Part shown: piece by piece, positions 53,419 to 61,101 of the stretch
Layout: every line of letters starts with the position of its first letter
Position numbering within the stretch: position 1 is the stretch's first letter
DNA from: Alterisphingorhabdus sp038748365
GTDB taxonomy: Bacteria; Pseudomonadota; Alphaproteobacteria; Sphingomonadales; Sphingomonadaceae
Length of the DNA: 64,000 nt
NCBI GenBank assembly: GCA_038748365.1
Contig: JBCDIZ010000002.1
Coordinates: forward strand, 186,001-250,000
Reading direction: 5' to 3'
Notes under the pieces: generated by a model
Databases searched by the model: none
Seen by the model: only the letters and a program-made list of their open reading frames with translations
What the model was told of the DNA's origin: nothing
Translations under genes and position numbers: made by a program

Positions 53419-53550
53419 CCCACCCCTAACCCCTCCCGCAAGCGGGAGGGGAATTATGTCGTACAACTGCCTCCCCTCCCGCTTGCGGGAGGGGCAGTGA
53501 GACTTAGCGCCGGAGCTTTAGCGGAGGCGGTTAGTCGCAGCGGGGTGAGC
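53419..53550. repeat. Palindromic intergenic repeat
   Basis: CCCCTCCCGCAAGCGGGAGGGG lies near 53430-53451 and CCCCTCCCGCTTGCGGGAGGGG near 53473-53494, with outer partly complementary parts (CACCCCTAACC and GCAGCGGGGTGAG). It fills the space between the small membrane protein gene and the convergent hydrolase gene. It shares architecture, not exact sequence, with the units at 2435 and 48047. Confidence 0.75.
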
Positions 53551-53559
53551 CTGCTATGG

Positions 53560-54216
53560 CTATTTAATCGGTGAATCCGGTGCTAGGCGCATATCCAGAT
53601 AGGTATCGACCGCCGCCATCAGGTCTTCCATTTCATTTTCAAAGAAATGGTTGGCGCGCGGGATTTGGTCGTGATGGATGGTGATGTGCTTTTGCGTGCG
53701 CAGCTTGTCGACCAGCTTTTGCACCGCGGCGGGTGCGACGATCTGGTCATTGGCGCCGTTGATGATGATGCCCGATGACGGGCAGGGCGCCAGAAAGCTG
53801 AAGTCATACATATTGGCGGGCGGCGCGATCGAGATAAAACCGCGAATCTCCGGGCGGCGCATCAGCAATTGCATGCCGATCAGCGCGCCAAAGCTGAAAC
53901 CTGCGACCCATGTCGTCTCCGCCTCGGGATGGACACTTTGCACCCAGTCGAGCGCAGCGGCAGCATCAGAAAGCTCGCCAATGCCATTGTCAAAACTGCC
54001 CTGGCTGCGGCCGACACCGCGAAAATTGAAGCGCAATGTCGCAAAACCGCGCTTGGCGAAATTGTTATAGAGGTCAAAGGTGATGCGATCATTCATCGTG
54101 CCGCCGCCCTGCGGGTGCGGGTGCAGGATGATCGCGACCGGTGCGCGCGGGCGTGGGGCGAGGCTGAAACGGCCTTCGAGACGGCCCTCGGGGCCGGAAA
54201 TAATGACTTCAGGCAT
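53560..54216 (-). CDS. Alpha/beta hydrolase
   Basis: 218 residues. A compact hydrolase of the COG2945 type: oxyanion segment ILHPHPQGGGTMND near residue 31, nucleophile Ser in VAGFSFGALIG, acid Asp in INGANDQIV, and His in RANHFFENE. The natural substrate is unknown; similar proteins are annotated as esterases. It is divergent from the first cysteine desulfurase gene across 155 nt, an arrangement that may place it in the same functional neighbourhood. Confidence 0.87.
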   Translation of the reverse strand: MPEVIISGPEGRLEGRFSLAPRPRAPVAIILHPHPQGGGTMNDRITFDLYNNFAKRGFATLRFNFRGVGRSQGSFDNGIGELSDAAAALDWVQSVHPEAETTWVAGFSFGALIGMQLLMRRPEIRGFISIAPPANMYDFSFLAPCPSSGIIINGANDQIVAPAAVQKLVDKLRTQKHITIHHDQIPRANHFFENEMEDLMAAVDTYLDMRLAPDSPIK

Positions 54217-54371
54217 AGCTGCTTATCCATCCAATACTGGTCACCGCACGGGGCTCGGCTGGAGTCGACAGCGCGCCCGTTTGGCGGGAAGGCACGCCTA
54301 TACGCAATTGTGCCTGAAAAATGCAACAAAATGCGTGGCACAGGCTCCAAAGTGGAGCTAGAGACACCCTG

Positions 54372-55439
54372 ATGCCCGTTTCGGAACGCCTTTATCTCGA
54401 CCATGCGGCGACTACGCCGGTATTGCTCGCAGCGCGCGAGGCGATGGCGCAGGCTCTGGCCGACTGGGCCAACCCGTCCTCGCCGCATATGGATGGCCGC
54501 GGCGCACGACAGGCGCTGGAGGGACATCGTCGGCGCTTGAAAGAGCTGCTGCAATGGGATGGTGAGGTGATTTTCACCGGCGGTGCGTCCGAGGCGATAA
54601 AGCTGGCGCTGCTGGGCAAGGCCGAGCGGCATATTGTCAGCCCGGTCGAGCATGATGCAGTGCTGCGTCCGGTCTCCGATGCGGTGAAGCTGGCAGTGGA
54701 TTTGCAGGGACGGGTGGTGCTGTCGAGCATTGTCCGGGCACTGGAAGAGGGCGCGGGGCAGGCGCTGGTGGCGATCCAGAGCGTCAATAATGAGACCGGC
54801 GTTATTCAGCCGCTGGTCGAGATTGGCGAAACCGTGCGCGCACATGGCGGGATATGGCTATGCGATTGCTCGCAAAGCGTTGGCAAGCTGTCTTTACCCG
54901 ATGCCGATATGATTAGCCTCTCGGCGCATAAATTTGGCGGTCCACCGGGTGTCGGTGCGCTATTGGTCAAGGATCTGGCATTGCTGGAGCCGAGCGGTGG
55001 GCAAGAAAAGGGCTATCGTGCGGGTACCGAGAATCTGCCTGCTGTAGCGTCGATGATCGCGGCTCTGGAGCAACCGACCAACTGGCACCAGCGGATTGAG
55101 GATTTGCGCCACCAGCTGGACCGACAGATAGAGGCCGCGGGTGGTGTGGTGGTGGCCAAAGACGCAGATCGCCTGCCGACGATTGGCAGCTATCAGATGC
55201 CGGCCGTCAGCGCCAATGCGCAGTTGATCCAGTTTGATCTGGCAGGGGTTGCCGTTTCGGCAGGCAGTGCTTGCTCCTCGGGAACGCTCAAAACCAGCCA
55301 TGTGCTCCACGCCATGGGATGGGATGAAAAGGCTGCGGGTGAGGTAATACGAGTCAGCTTCGGGCCGGATACCAACCGCTCGGATATCTATCGTTTTGTC
55401 GAGATATGGCAGGGCATTGCCGAGAAAGCCAAAGCATAG
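54372..55439 (+). CDS. Cysteine desulfurase family protein (first of a tandem pair)
   Basis: 355 residues from ATG 54372; an in-frame CTG/TTG-type start upstream is possible but the N-terminus there is unlike the family. NifS/IscS pattern: RLYLDHAATTPV at the start, a PLP lysine in SAHKFGGPPGVGAL (Lys187) and the catalytic Cys in GSACSSGTLKTSHVL (Cys301). It takes sulfur from cysteine as an enzyme persulfide for Fe-S clusters or thio-modification. It is about 50 residues shorter than E. coli IscS and part of a unit with a second desulfurase and a ferredoxin. Confidence 0.92.
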   Translation: MPVSERLYLDHAATTPVLLAAREAMAQALADWANPSSPHMDGRGARQALEGHRRRLKELLQWDGEVIFTGGASEAIKLALLGKAERHIVSPVEHDAVLRPVSDAVKLAVDLQGRVVLSSIVRALEEGAGQALVAIQSVNNETGVIQPLVEIGETVRAHGGIWLCDCSQSVGKLSLPDADMISLSAHKFGGPPGVGALLVKDLALLEPSGGQEKGYRAGTENLPAVASMIAALEQPTNWHQRIEDLRHQLDRQIEAAGGVVVAKDADRLPTIGSYQMPAVSANAQLIQFDLAGVAVSAGSACSSGTLKTSHVLHAMGWDEKAAGEVIRVSFGPDTNRSDIYRFVEIWQGIAEKAKA

Positions 55440-55441
55440 CG

Positions 55442-55612
55442 ATGTCCTACCTGCCACGGGAACGGTATAGTGATCCGACTGGATACTTCCTGTTGGATTT
55501 GGGTGTTGGATATATTCCAACTGCATTTGCAGGAAATACCATTTTTAAGGGCTTCATAGGTGTGAACTTTGTGAACTTAAGGCTTCTCTCACAAGACCAT
55601 ATGCATGGTTGA
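55442..55612 (+). CDS. Possible small ORF between the two desulfurase genes (doubtful)
   Basis: 56 codons starting 3 nt after the first desulfurase stop and ending over the start of the second (the stop overlaps its second and third codons). The base composition is AT-rich relative to both neighbours. The segment also holds a TTGGATATATTCCAA palindrome near 55504-55520 and two GTGAACTT repeats at 55562 and 55571, so it may be a regulatory region, not a gene. No family recognised. Confidence 0.2.
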   Translation: MSYLPRERYSDPTGYFLLDLGVGYIPTAFAGNTIFKGFIGVNFVNLRLLSQDHMHG

Positions 55613-56696
55613 ACGCATCTATCTCGATTATCAGGCAACAACGCCGCTGGCGCCTGAAGCGTTGGAGGCGATGTTGCCATGGTTGAGCGACAAGCATGCC
55701 AATCCGCACAGTTCGCACAGCGCCGGACGCGAGGCGGCGGCGATGATCTCGCTGGCGCGCGACCGGGTGGCGGCGCTTATGCCGCCGGGCGGGCAGGTGC
55801 TGTTCACTGGCGGCGCGACCGAAGCGATCAATATGGCGGTGCACTCTGTCTGCGGTGTGAATGGGCGTGCGGCCTATAGTGCGATTGAGCATGCGGCGGT
55901 GATCGATGCCATAAACGGTCATGCAGCAGAGGCGAAGCATGCAGTGATACCGGTTTCGGCCGATGGTGTGGCCAATATGGCCGCGGCCGAGGCGATGATC
56001 GACCAGAGCTATGCACTGGTGGCGACAATGCTGGTAAATAATGAAATTGGCACCATCCAACCGGTCGCCGAGCTGGCCGATATGGCGCATCAGGCGGGCG
56101 CGCTTATGCTCTGCGATGCGGTGCAGGGCTATGGCCGGGTGGATATTCCCGATAATGTCGATCTGGTGACGATTTCGGCGCATAAAGTCCATGGACCCAA
56201 AGGGATAGGTGCGCTGTGGGTACGCGATGGTATTGAGCTTTCGCCATTGCTTTATGGCGGCGGGCAGGAACAGGAGGTGCGTTCGGGAACGCTGTCGCCT
56301 GCGCTCTGTGTCGGCTTTGGCGTGGCGGCAAAGCTGGTGGCGGAACGGCGCGAGGACGATGCGGCGCATGTTACGCGACTGGCGGCATTGGCGCGCGAAC
56401 AGTTTGCCGACTGGATCATAAATGGTTCATCTGAACAGCGTTATCCGGGCAATCTCAATATCCGCAAAGAGGGTTTGGATGTGGCGCGATTAATGTCCGA
56501 GGTGCGCAGTGTTGCTTTTTCCGCCGGCTCGGCCTGCGCCAGCGGGTCCGGCCGGCCCAGCCATGTGCTCAGCGCTCTGGGCCTGCCGCGCGAGCAGATA
56601 ACATCGTCGATTCGGCTTGGCTTTGGGCGATATACAGGCGATAATGAGATTATCCGCGCAGCAGAGATGATCAATGCTGCAGCACTGGCACAATGA
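55605..56696 (+). CDS. Cysteine desulfurase family protein (second of a tandem pair)
   Basis: 363 residues. RIYLDYQATTPLAPEAL begins the fold-type I PLP domain; the PLP lysine is in ISAHKVHGPKGIGAL (Lys194) and the catalytic Cys in GSACASGSGRPSHVL (Cys311). Both key residues are present, so it should be active like the first copy. The start ATG 55605 has no good ribosome binding site. It is followed by a ferredoxin gene 13 nt later, which supports an Fe-S assembly role. Confidence 0.93.
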   Translation: MVERIYLDYQATTPLAPEALEAMLPWLSDKHANPHSSHSAGREAAAMISLARDRVAALMPPGGQVLFTGGATEAINMAVHSVCGVNGRAAYSAIEHAAVIDAINGHAAEAKHAVIPVSADGVANMAAAEAMIDQSYALVATMLVNNEIGTIQPVAELADMAHQAGALMLCDAVQGYGRVDIPDNVDLVTISAHKVHGPKGIGALWVRDGIELSPLLYGGGQEQEVRSGTLSPALCVGFGVAAKLVAERREDDAAHVTRLAALAREQFADWIINGSSEQRYPGNLNIRKEGLDVARLMSEVRSVAFSAGSACASGSGRPSHVLSALGLPREQITSSIRLGFGRYTGDNEIIRAAEMINAAALAQ

Positions 56697-56709
56697 CCAG
56701 GAGGGACAT

Positions 56710-57078
56710 GTGGGCAATTGCGAAACGGCAGATAGGATAAAGGCGGTATCGATCCGCTTTATCAGCGCCGATGGCAAGGGGGAGCAAACGGCCACTGGCA
56801 ATGTCGGCGACAAGCTACTCAGCCTGGCTCAGGCGCATGGCGAGCCGCTTGAAGGCACATGCGAGGGGCAGATGGCCTGCTCAACATGCCATATCATTCT
56901 GTCCAAAGAGGATTTTGCCAGAGTGCCCGAGGCGAGTGAGCTCGAAGAGGATATGCTCGATCTTGCCAGCGCCGTCACCGCGACCAGTCGATTGGCCTGC
57001 CAGATTGAGCTGACGCCCGAGCTGGATGGCATGACAGTATATATGCCCAATGAAGTGCGCGATATGACGGGTGCCTGA
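56710..57078 (+). CDS. 2Fe-2S ferredoxin (adrenodoxin type)
   Basis: About 122 residues from GTG 56710, just after AGGAGGG; the open frame extends to 56674. The cluster ligands are spaced CEGQMACSTC (C-x5-C-x2-C) with the fourth Cys in SRLACQIEL, the adrenodoxin/Fdx pattern. Acidic residues in DFARVPEASELEEDMLD form the usual partner-binding face. In Isc-type systems such a ferredoxin supplies electrons for cluster assembly, which fits the two desulfurase genes upstream. Confidence 0.92.
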   Translation: MGNCETADRIKAVSIRFISADGKGEQTATGNVGDKLLSLAQAHGEPLEGTCEGQMACSTCHIILSKEDFARVPEASELEEDMLDLASAVTATSRLACQIELTPELDGMTVYMPNEVRDMTGA

Positions 57079-58027
57079 GCGCGGCACTTTCTATAAACGC
57101 CGGGAATTTCTGGGAGTTATGACGGCTGGGCTGGCGCTGACTGGCTGCGCACCTTTGGCCGGGAGCGACACAGAACCCGCGCCGCGTCTCGCGATGCAAT
57201 CACCCGATCCGGTGTTGGTGAAAATCAATGAACGCATTGGTGGCCGTATGGGTGTCGCGCTGGTCGATGACAAGTTGCGGCTGCTCGCCGGGCACCGCAT
57301 GGATGAACGCTTTGCCATGTGTTCCACCTTCAAGGCCCCGCTCGCGGCGGCGGTGCTGGAGAGGCCATCATTCTTCAGCGAAGAAAGGGCGGAGATAGAG
57401 TCGCTACCAGACTGGCTTGCGAGCAACATAAGGATTTCTGAAAACGACCTGGTGTCCTATGCGCCTGCAGTCGAACGTGCTCTGGACAAAGGACGCCAGA
57501 GCATGACCATTCAGGAATTGCTCGAGGCAGTTGTGCACATCAGCGATAATGCCGCCGCCAATATCCTGCTGCGACATCTTGGCGGCCCGGAGGCGATGAC
57601 CAAATTCTTCCGTTCCCATCGTGATCTCATCTCGCGGCTAGATCGCTATGAGCCGGAACTGAACCAGAATGTCATCGGCGACCCGCGCGATACGACATCG
57701 CCTTTAGCAATGGCGATGCTGATGGCGAGACTGTGTTTTGGCGATGCCTTCAATGCCGAGCAGCGTCAGACGTTATGCACATTGATGGCCGGTACAAAGA
57801 CTGGCGGAAACCGCATCCGTGCGGGGCTACCGGATGAATGGGATATCGGCAACAAGACCGGCACTGGCTTTCCTGATGCATTGGCGGTGAATGATATGGC
57901 CTATATCATCAATGGCAAAGGTCGCTATTTCCTCACCATCTATTGCGATCGACCAACAGCAGATATGGACATGGTGCAGGCGGCGATGGCCAATGTTGCG
58001 TGGCATGTGACGAAAAAGCTCGCCTGA
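57071..58027 (+). CDS. Class A beta-lactamase with a Tat-lipoprotein signal
   Basis: 318 residues from GTG 57071, overlapping the ferredoxin stop by 8 nt. A twin-arginine signal (KRREFLG, Arg10-Arg11) is combined with a lipobox LTGC (Cys26), predicting a folded, lipid-anchored product. The class A set is complete: STFK (Ser85, Lys88), SDN (158-160), EPELN (Glu194, Asn198) and KTG (262-264). It should hydrolyse beta-lactams at the outer face of a membrane. The specificity cannot be deduced. It shares an operon with iron-sulfur genes, unlike most resistance genes. Confidence 0.93.
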   Translation: MPERGTFYKRREFLGVMTAGLALTGCAPLAGSDTEPAPRLAMQSPDPVLVKINERIGGRMGVALVDDKLRLLAGHRMDERFAMCSTFKAPLAAAVLERPSFFSEERAEIESLPDWLASNIRISENDLVSYAPAVERALDKGRQSMTIQELLEAVVHISDNAAANILLRHLGGPEAMTKFFRSHRDLISRLDRYEPELNQNVIGDPRDTTSPLAMAMLMARLCFGDAFNAEQRQTLCTLMAGTKTGGNRIRAGLPDEWDIGNKTGTGFPDALAVNDMAYIINGKGRYFLTIYCDRPTADMDMVQAAMANVAWHVTKKLA

Positions 58028-58072
58028 ACAACTGGCTTAAAGCCATATTGCATTTTCACAAAAGGGACGCCA

Positions 58073-58078
58073 TATAGT
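58073..58078 (+). promoter_or_regulatory. Candidate promoter of the SRP RNA gene (-10 TATAGT)
   Basis: TATAGT lies 5 nt before the first base of the SRP RNA. A TTGCAT hexamer at 58048-58053 could be the -35, although the 19-nt spacing is long. The position fits a strong promoter for a small stable RNA. Confidence 0.45.
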
Positions 58079-58082
58079 CCTT

Positions 58083-58174
58083 GGGAGTCGGGCGGACGTG
58101 GTCGTCGCCAACCTGGTCAGGTCCGGAAGGAAGCAGCCACAACGATTTTTTCTGCGGGTCGCTCGGCTCCTTTT
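58083..58174 (+). ncRNA. ffs: Signal recognition particle RNA (bacterial small type, 4.5S)
   Basis: The invariant core GGTCAGGTCCGGAAGGAAGC (58115-58134) with its GGAA tetraloop and following AGCC is diagnostic. The ends GGAGTCGGGCG (5') and CGCTCGGCTCC (3') pair with G-U wobbles. A T-run after the 3' arm ends the transcript. It binds Ffh to target nascent membrane proteins. Confidence 0.93.
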
Positions 58175-58182
58175 TCCGCAAA

Positions 58183-58656
58183 TCACAAAATCCCCAATTC
58201 TTCTGCTGCGGCCTCAATATGGTCGAGTATTTCTTTGAGCGGCAGAATCATAACACCGATCAGATCGGGATCATCCAGCATCTGCCGTGCCTGAGCCACG
58301 GTGGTGAAGCGCAGACTTTGCACCGACTGGAAATGCGGCGATAGCGCCTTGCTTTGGTCGGTCGGCGCATCAATATGCAACCGGGCGATCACCAGCGCCG
58401 GGTCGGGCGCATGATAGACCAGTTTCAGCGGCATATGGTGGATCATATTATGTCCCGCCACATCCAGCCCTAATGTCGTCAGCCGGTCCAGAACCATGAT
58501 TTCGGCCAGTTCATTCATTGATAGCTGTCGCGAATGCCCGGTCTTGGGCGGTTTGCGTAGTGCCACCAGTCCTTTGGAGATCATCTGGTCAATCCGCGCC
58601 CGACTGACCTGTGTAATCTGCACCGCTGTGCGCGTATCAAAATAGCGGTTTCTCAT
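58183..58656 (-). CDS. MerR-like helix-turn-helix protein
   Basis: 157 residues. The N-terminal half resembles a MerR-type winged helix: ITQVSRARIDQMISKGLVALRKPP then RQLSMNELAEIMVLDRLTTLGLD (residues about 14-66). The C-terminal part is unassigned and lacks metal-binding cysteines. It would be a DNA-binding regulator with an unknown signal. It is convergent with the SRP RNA gene and divergent from dnaX across about 200 nt. Confidence 0.65.
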   Translation of the reverse strand: MRNRYFDTRTAVQITQVSRARIDQMISKGLVALRKPPKTGHSRQLSMNELAEIMVLDRLTTLGLDVAGHNMIHHMPLKLVYHAPDPALVIARLHIDAPTDQSKALSPHFQSVQSLRFTTVAQARQMLDDPDLIGVMILPLKEILDHIEAAAEELGIL

Positions 58657-58853
58657 ACATCCTGACCCCAGACGTTATCCATTCCGTAACCAGTCCACGC
58701 CTATAAGCATTATAGTGCTGGCAACACGCAAATGGCGTTGAAACTCTCATCACTCTTGATTAATACATCTGACCGTCCTTCAGAGGTATCTTATCCCTTG
58801 CTATTTTGCAACTGCTATCGACGAGAGCGGGGGGAGACGCCTATACTGGCTGG

Positions 58854-60683
58854 ATGAGTGAGCAGGCTCCACAGGATACAGAAAAAAGCGTTTCGGATGA
58901 GGGGTCTATGAGCCTCGGGCTTGACCTTCCTCAAACAGCGGATTCGTCTGCTACCTGCACAGGCCAGCCTTATCGCGTATTGGCGCGCAAATATCGGCCG
59001 CAGACATTTTCTGACCTGATTGGTCAATCGGCGATGGTGCAGACGCTGAGCAATGCGATCAAGCGCGACCGGCTGGCACATGCCTTTCTTATGACCGGGG
59101 TACGCGGTGTCGGCAAGACCTCGACTGCGAGGCTGATTGCCAAGGCGCTCAACTGTATCGGCCCGGATGGCAAGGGCGGGCCGACTATCGATCCGTGCTG
59201 TGTCTGTGAGCCTTGCGTGGCGATTGCCGAGGGGCGGCATATCGATGTCATTGAGATGGACGCCGCCAGCCATACCGGTGTCGATGATGTGCGCGAGATT
59301 ATCGAGGCGGTGCGCTATGCCAGCGTTTCGGCGCGCTATAAGATATACATCATTGACGAAGTGCATATGCTGTCGAAAAATGCGTTCAACGCATTGCTGA
59401 AGACATTGGAAGAGCCGCCGGCGCATGTGAAATTCCTGTTCGCCACGACCGAGGTAGACAAGGTACCGATTACGGTACTGTCGCGTTGCCAGCGCTTTGA
59501 TTTAAAACGCATTCCCACCGAAATGCTGGCGGAGCATTTTGCCAGCATCTGCACCAAGGAAGCGGTGGATGCAGACCATGATGCACTGATGATGATCGCG
59601 CGTGCTGCTGATGGCTCGGTGCGCGATGGTCTCTCTGTTCTGGATCAGGCAATCGCGCATGCGGATATGGCGCTGGCCGATGACGCAGGCAGTGATGCGC
59701 GTCCGCATATCTCGGCCGAAGCAGTACGTAATATGCTGGGTCTCTCGGATCGCACGGTGGTGCGCCAATTGCTCGGCCATGTGCTGCAAGGGGAAGACAG
59801 CGCGATGCTGTCGCTGCTCGATCAGCAGCATGAACTGGGTGTCGAGCCGCTGGCGCAGGTGCGGGCGCTGATGGATATGGTGCACGCGATCACGCTGGCA
59901 AAGATTGATGACAAGGCGGCCAAGAGCAATGGTTTGAGCGCAGAAGATCAGGCGATGCTGACCGATCATGCGACGCAAATGACGCATGGCACGCTGCACA
60001 GGCTGTGGCAGATGCTGCTCAAGGCGCATAGTGAGGTTGCCCATGCGCCTGATCCGCGCGAGGCGATGGATATGGCAATGCTGCGGCTGGTCTATGCTGC
60101 TTCGCTACCCGATCCCGGCACTGTGGCGAAAGTGCTGGAGCAGGGTGGTGGTGCTGCGGCGTTGCCCGCACCGGCTTCTGCACCATCGGCAGACCCGACC
60201 GCTGCCAATAAGGCTGAAACCCCGGCCGCTGTGTCGCAGCCGCCAGCGCAAGCCCTATCTGCACCAGATAATACGCCCGCACAGCCTGTAGCCACCCCAG
60301 CCATGCCTTTTGTCGAGTTAATTCAGGCGCTGGACAGGCAGGGGCATTTAGAGCTTGCGCAGATCATGCACGATCATATGCGGCTGGTCGATTATGGCGA
60401 TGGCAAGATATTGTATCAGCTTGCCAGTAAGGTTCGTCCTGACTTTGAAGCGCGGCTGCGCGACGCACTGTTACGGCTGACGGGTAAGCGCTGGCAGGTT
60501 GAAAATAGCGAGGGCAATGCCCAACCCAGTATCAGGGAGCGCGCTTTATCAAAGGCGGAGGCACGCAAGGAATCGATCCTGCAGACCCCGCTGGTACAGG
60601 CTGCGCTTGACGCATTCCCGGATGCGGAATTGATAGAAAATGGTGAGGGAGAGGCTCACCCAGACAGGAGTTTACGCGCGTGA
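58854..60683 (+). CDS. dnaX: DNA polymerase III subunits gamma/tau
   Basis: About 609 residues from ATG 58854 (MSEQAPQDTEK); the frame is open to a TTG at 58806. The AAA+ clamp-loader ATPase starts YRVLARKYRPQTFSDLIGQ, with Walker A GVRGVGKTSTAR, four zinc-binding cysteines (NCIGP, PCCVCEPC), Walker B IIDEVHMLS and the arginine finger in LSRCQRFDLKR. An Ala/Pro-rich linker (about residues 440-500) leads to the tau C-terminal domain. It loads the sliding clamp and links polymerases in the replisome. The end overlaps the ybaB start by 4 nt (GTGA). Confidence 0.95.
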   Translation: MSEQAPQDTEKSVSDEGSMSLGLDLPQTADSSATCTGQPYRVLARKYRPQTFSDLIGQSAMVQTLSNAIKRDRLAHAFLMTGVRGVGKTSTARLIAKALNCIGPDGKGGPTIDPCCVCEPCVAIAEGRHIDVIEMDAASHTGVDDVREIIEAVRYASVSARYKIYIIDEVHMLSKNAFNALLKTLEEPPAHVKFLFATTEVDKVPITVLSRCQRFDLKRIPTEMLAEHFASICTKEAVDADHDALMMIARAADGSVRDGLSVLDQAIAHADMALADDAGSDARPHISAEAVRNMLGLSDRTVVRQLLGHVLQGEDSAMLSLLDQQHELGVEPLAQVRALMDMVHAITLAKIDDKAAKSNGLSAEDQAMLTDHATQMTHGTLHRLWQMLLKAHSEVAHAPDPREAMDMAMLRLVYAASLPDPGTVAKVLEQGGGAAALPAPASAPSADPTAANKAETPAAVSQPPAQALSAPDNTPAQPVATPAMPFVELIQALDRQGHLELAQIMHDHMRLVDYGDGKILYQLASKVRPDFEARLRDALLRLTGKRWQVENSEGNAQPSIRERALSKAEARKESILQTPLVQAALDAFPDAELIENGEGEAHPDRSLRA

Positions 60684-61018
60684 AGGACATGGAAGAGATG
60701 ATGAAAGCCGCTCAGGAAGCGGCGCAGAATGTGCAGAACCAGATGCAGGAAGCGCAGCAGCGGCTCGAAGCGGTTGAAGTCGAAGGCGTTTCCGGCGGCG
60801 GCATGGTCAAGGTCAAAGCCACCGCCAAAGGCCGCGTTTTGAGCGTTTCCATTGATGACAGCCTGATAACGCCCGACGACAAGGCGATGCTGGAGGATCT
60901 GGTTGCTGCTGCGTTCAATGATGCACGGGTGAAAGCAGACAAGGCGAGTGAAGAGGAAATGGCGAAAATGTCGTCATCGCTGCCGCTGCCGCCTGGCTTC
61001 AAGATGCCGTTCAGCTGA
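60680..61018 (+). CDS. ybaB: Nucleoid-associated protein YbaB/EbfC
   Basis: 112 residues from GTG 60680 (MKDMEEMMKAAQEAAQN), with AGGAG upstream; ATG 60689 is an alternative. The helical N-terminus with the QMQEAQQRLEAVEVEG hinge and the beta-hairpin GGGMVKVKATAKGRVLSVSIDDSL match the family, a dimeric tweezer-like DNA-binding protein. It is usually followed by recR, but lon comes next here. Confidence 0.94.
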   Translation: MKDMEEMMKAAQEAAQNVQNQMQEAQQRLEAVEVEGVSGGGMVKVKATAKGRVLSVSIDDSLITPDDKAMLEDLVAAAFNDARVKADKASEEEMAKMSSSLPLPPGFKMPFS

Positions 61019-61101
61019 TCTGCGAAGCTGAATGGTTGAAGCGCATTGCGCCAGTGCCAATATCTAATGGCAATGATATTTCCGAGATTGAATAGAATTT
61101 T

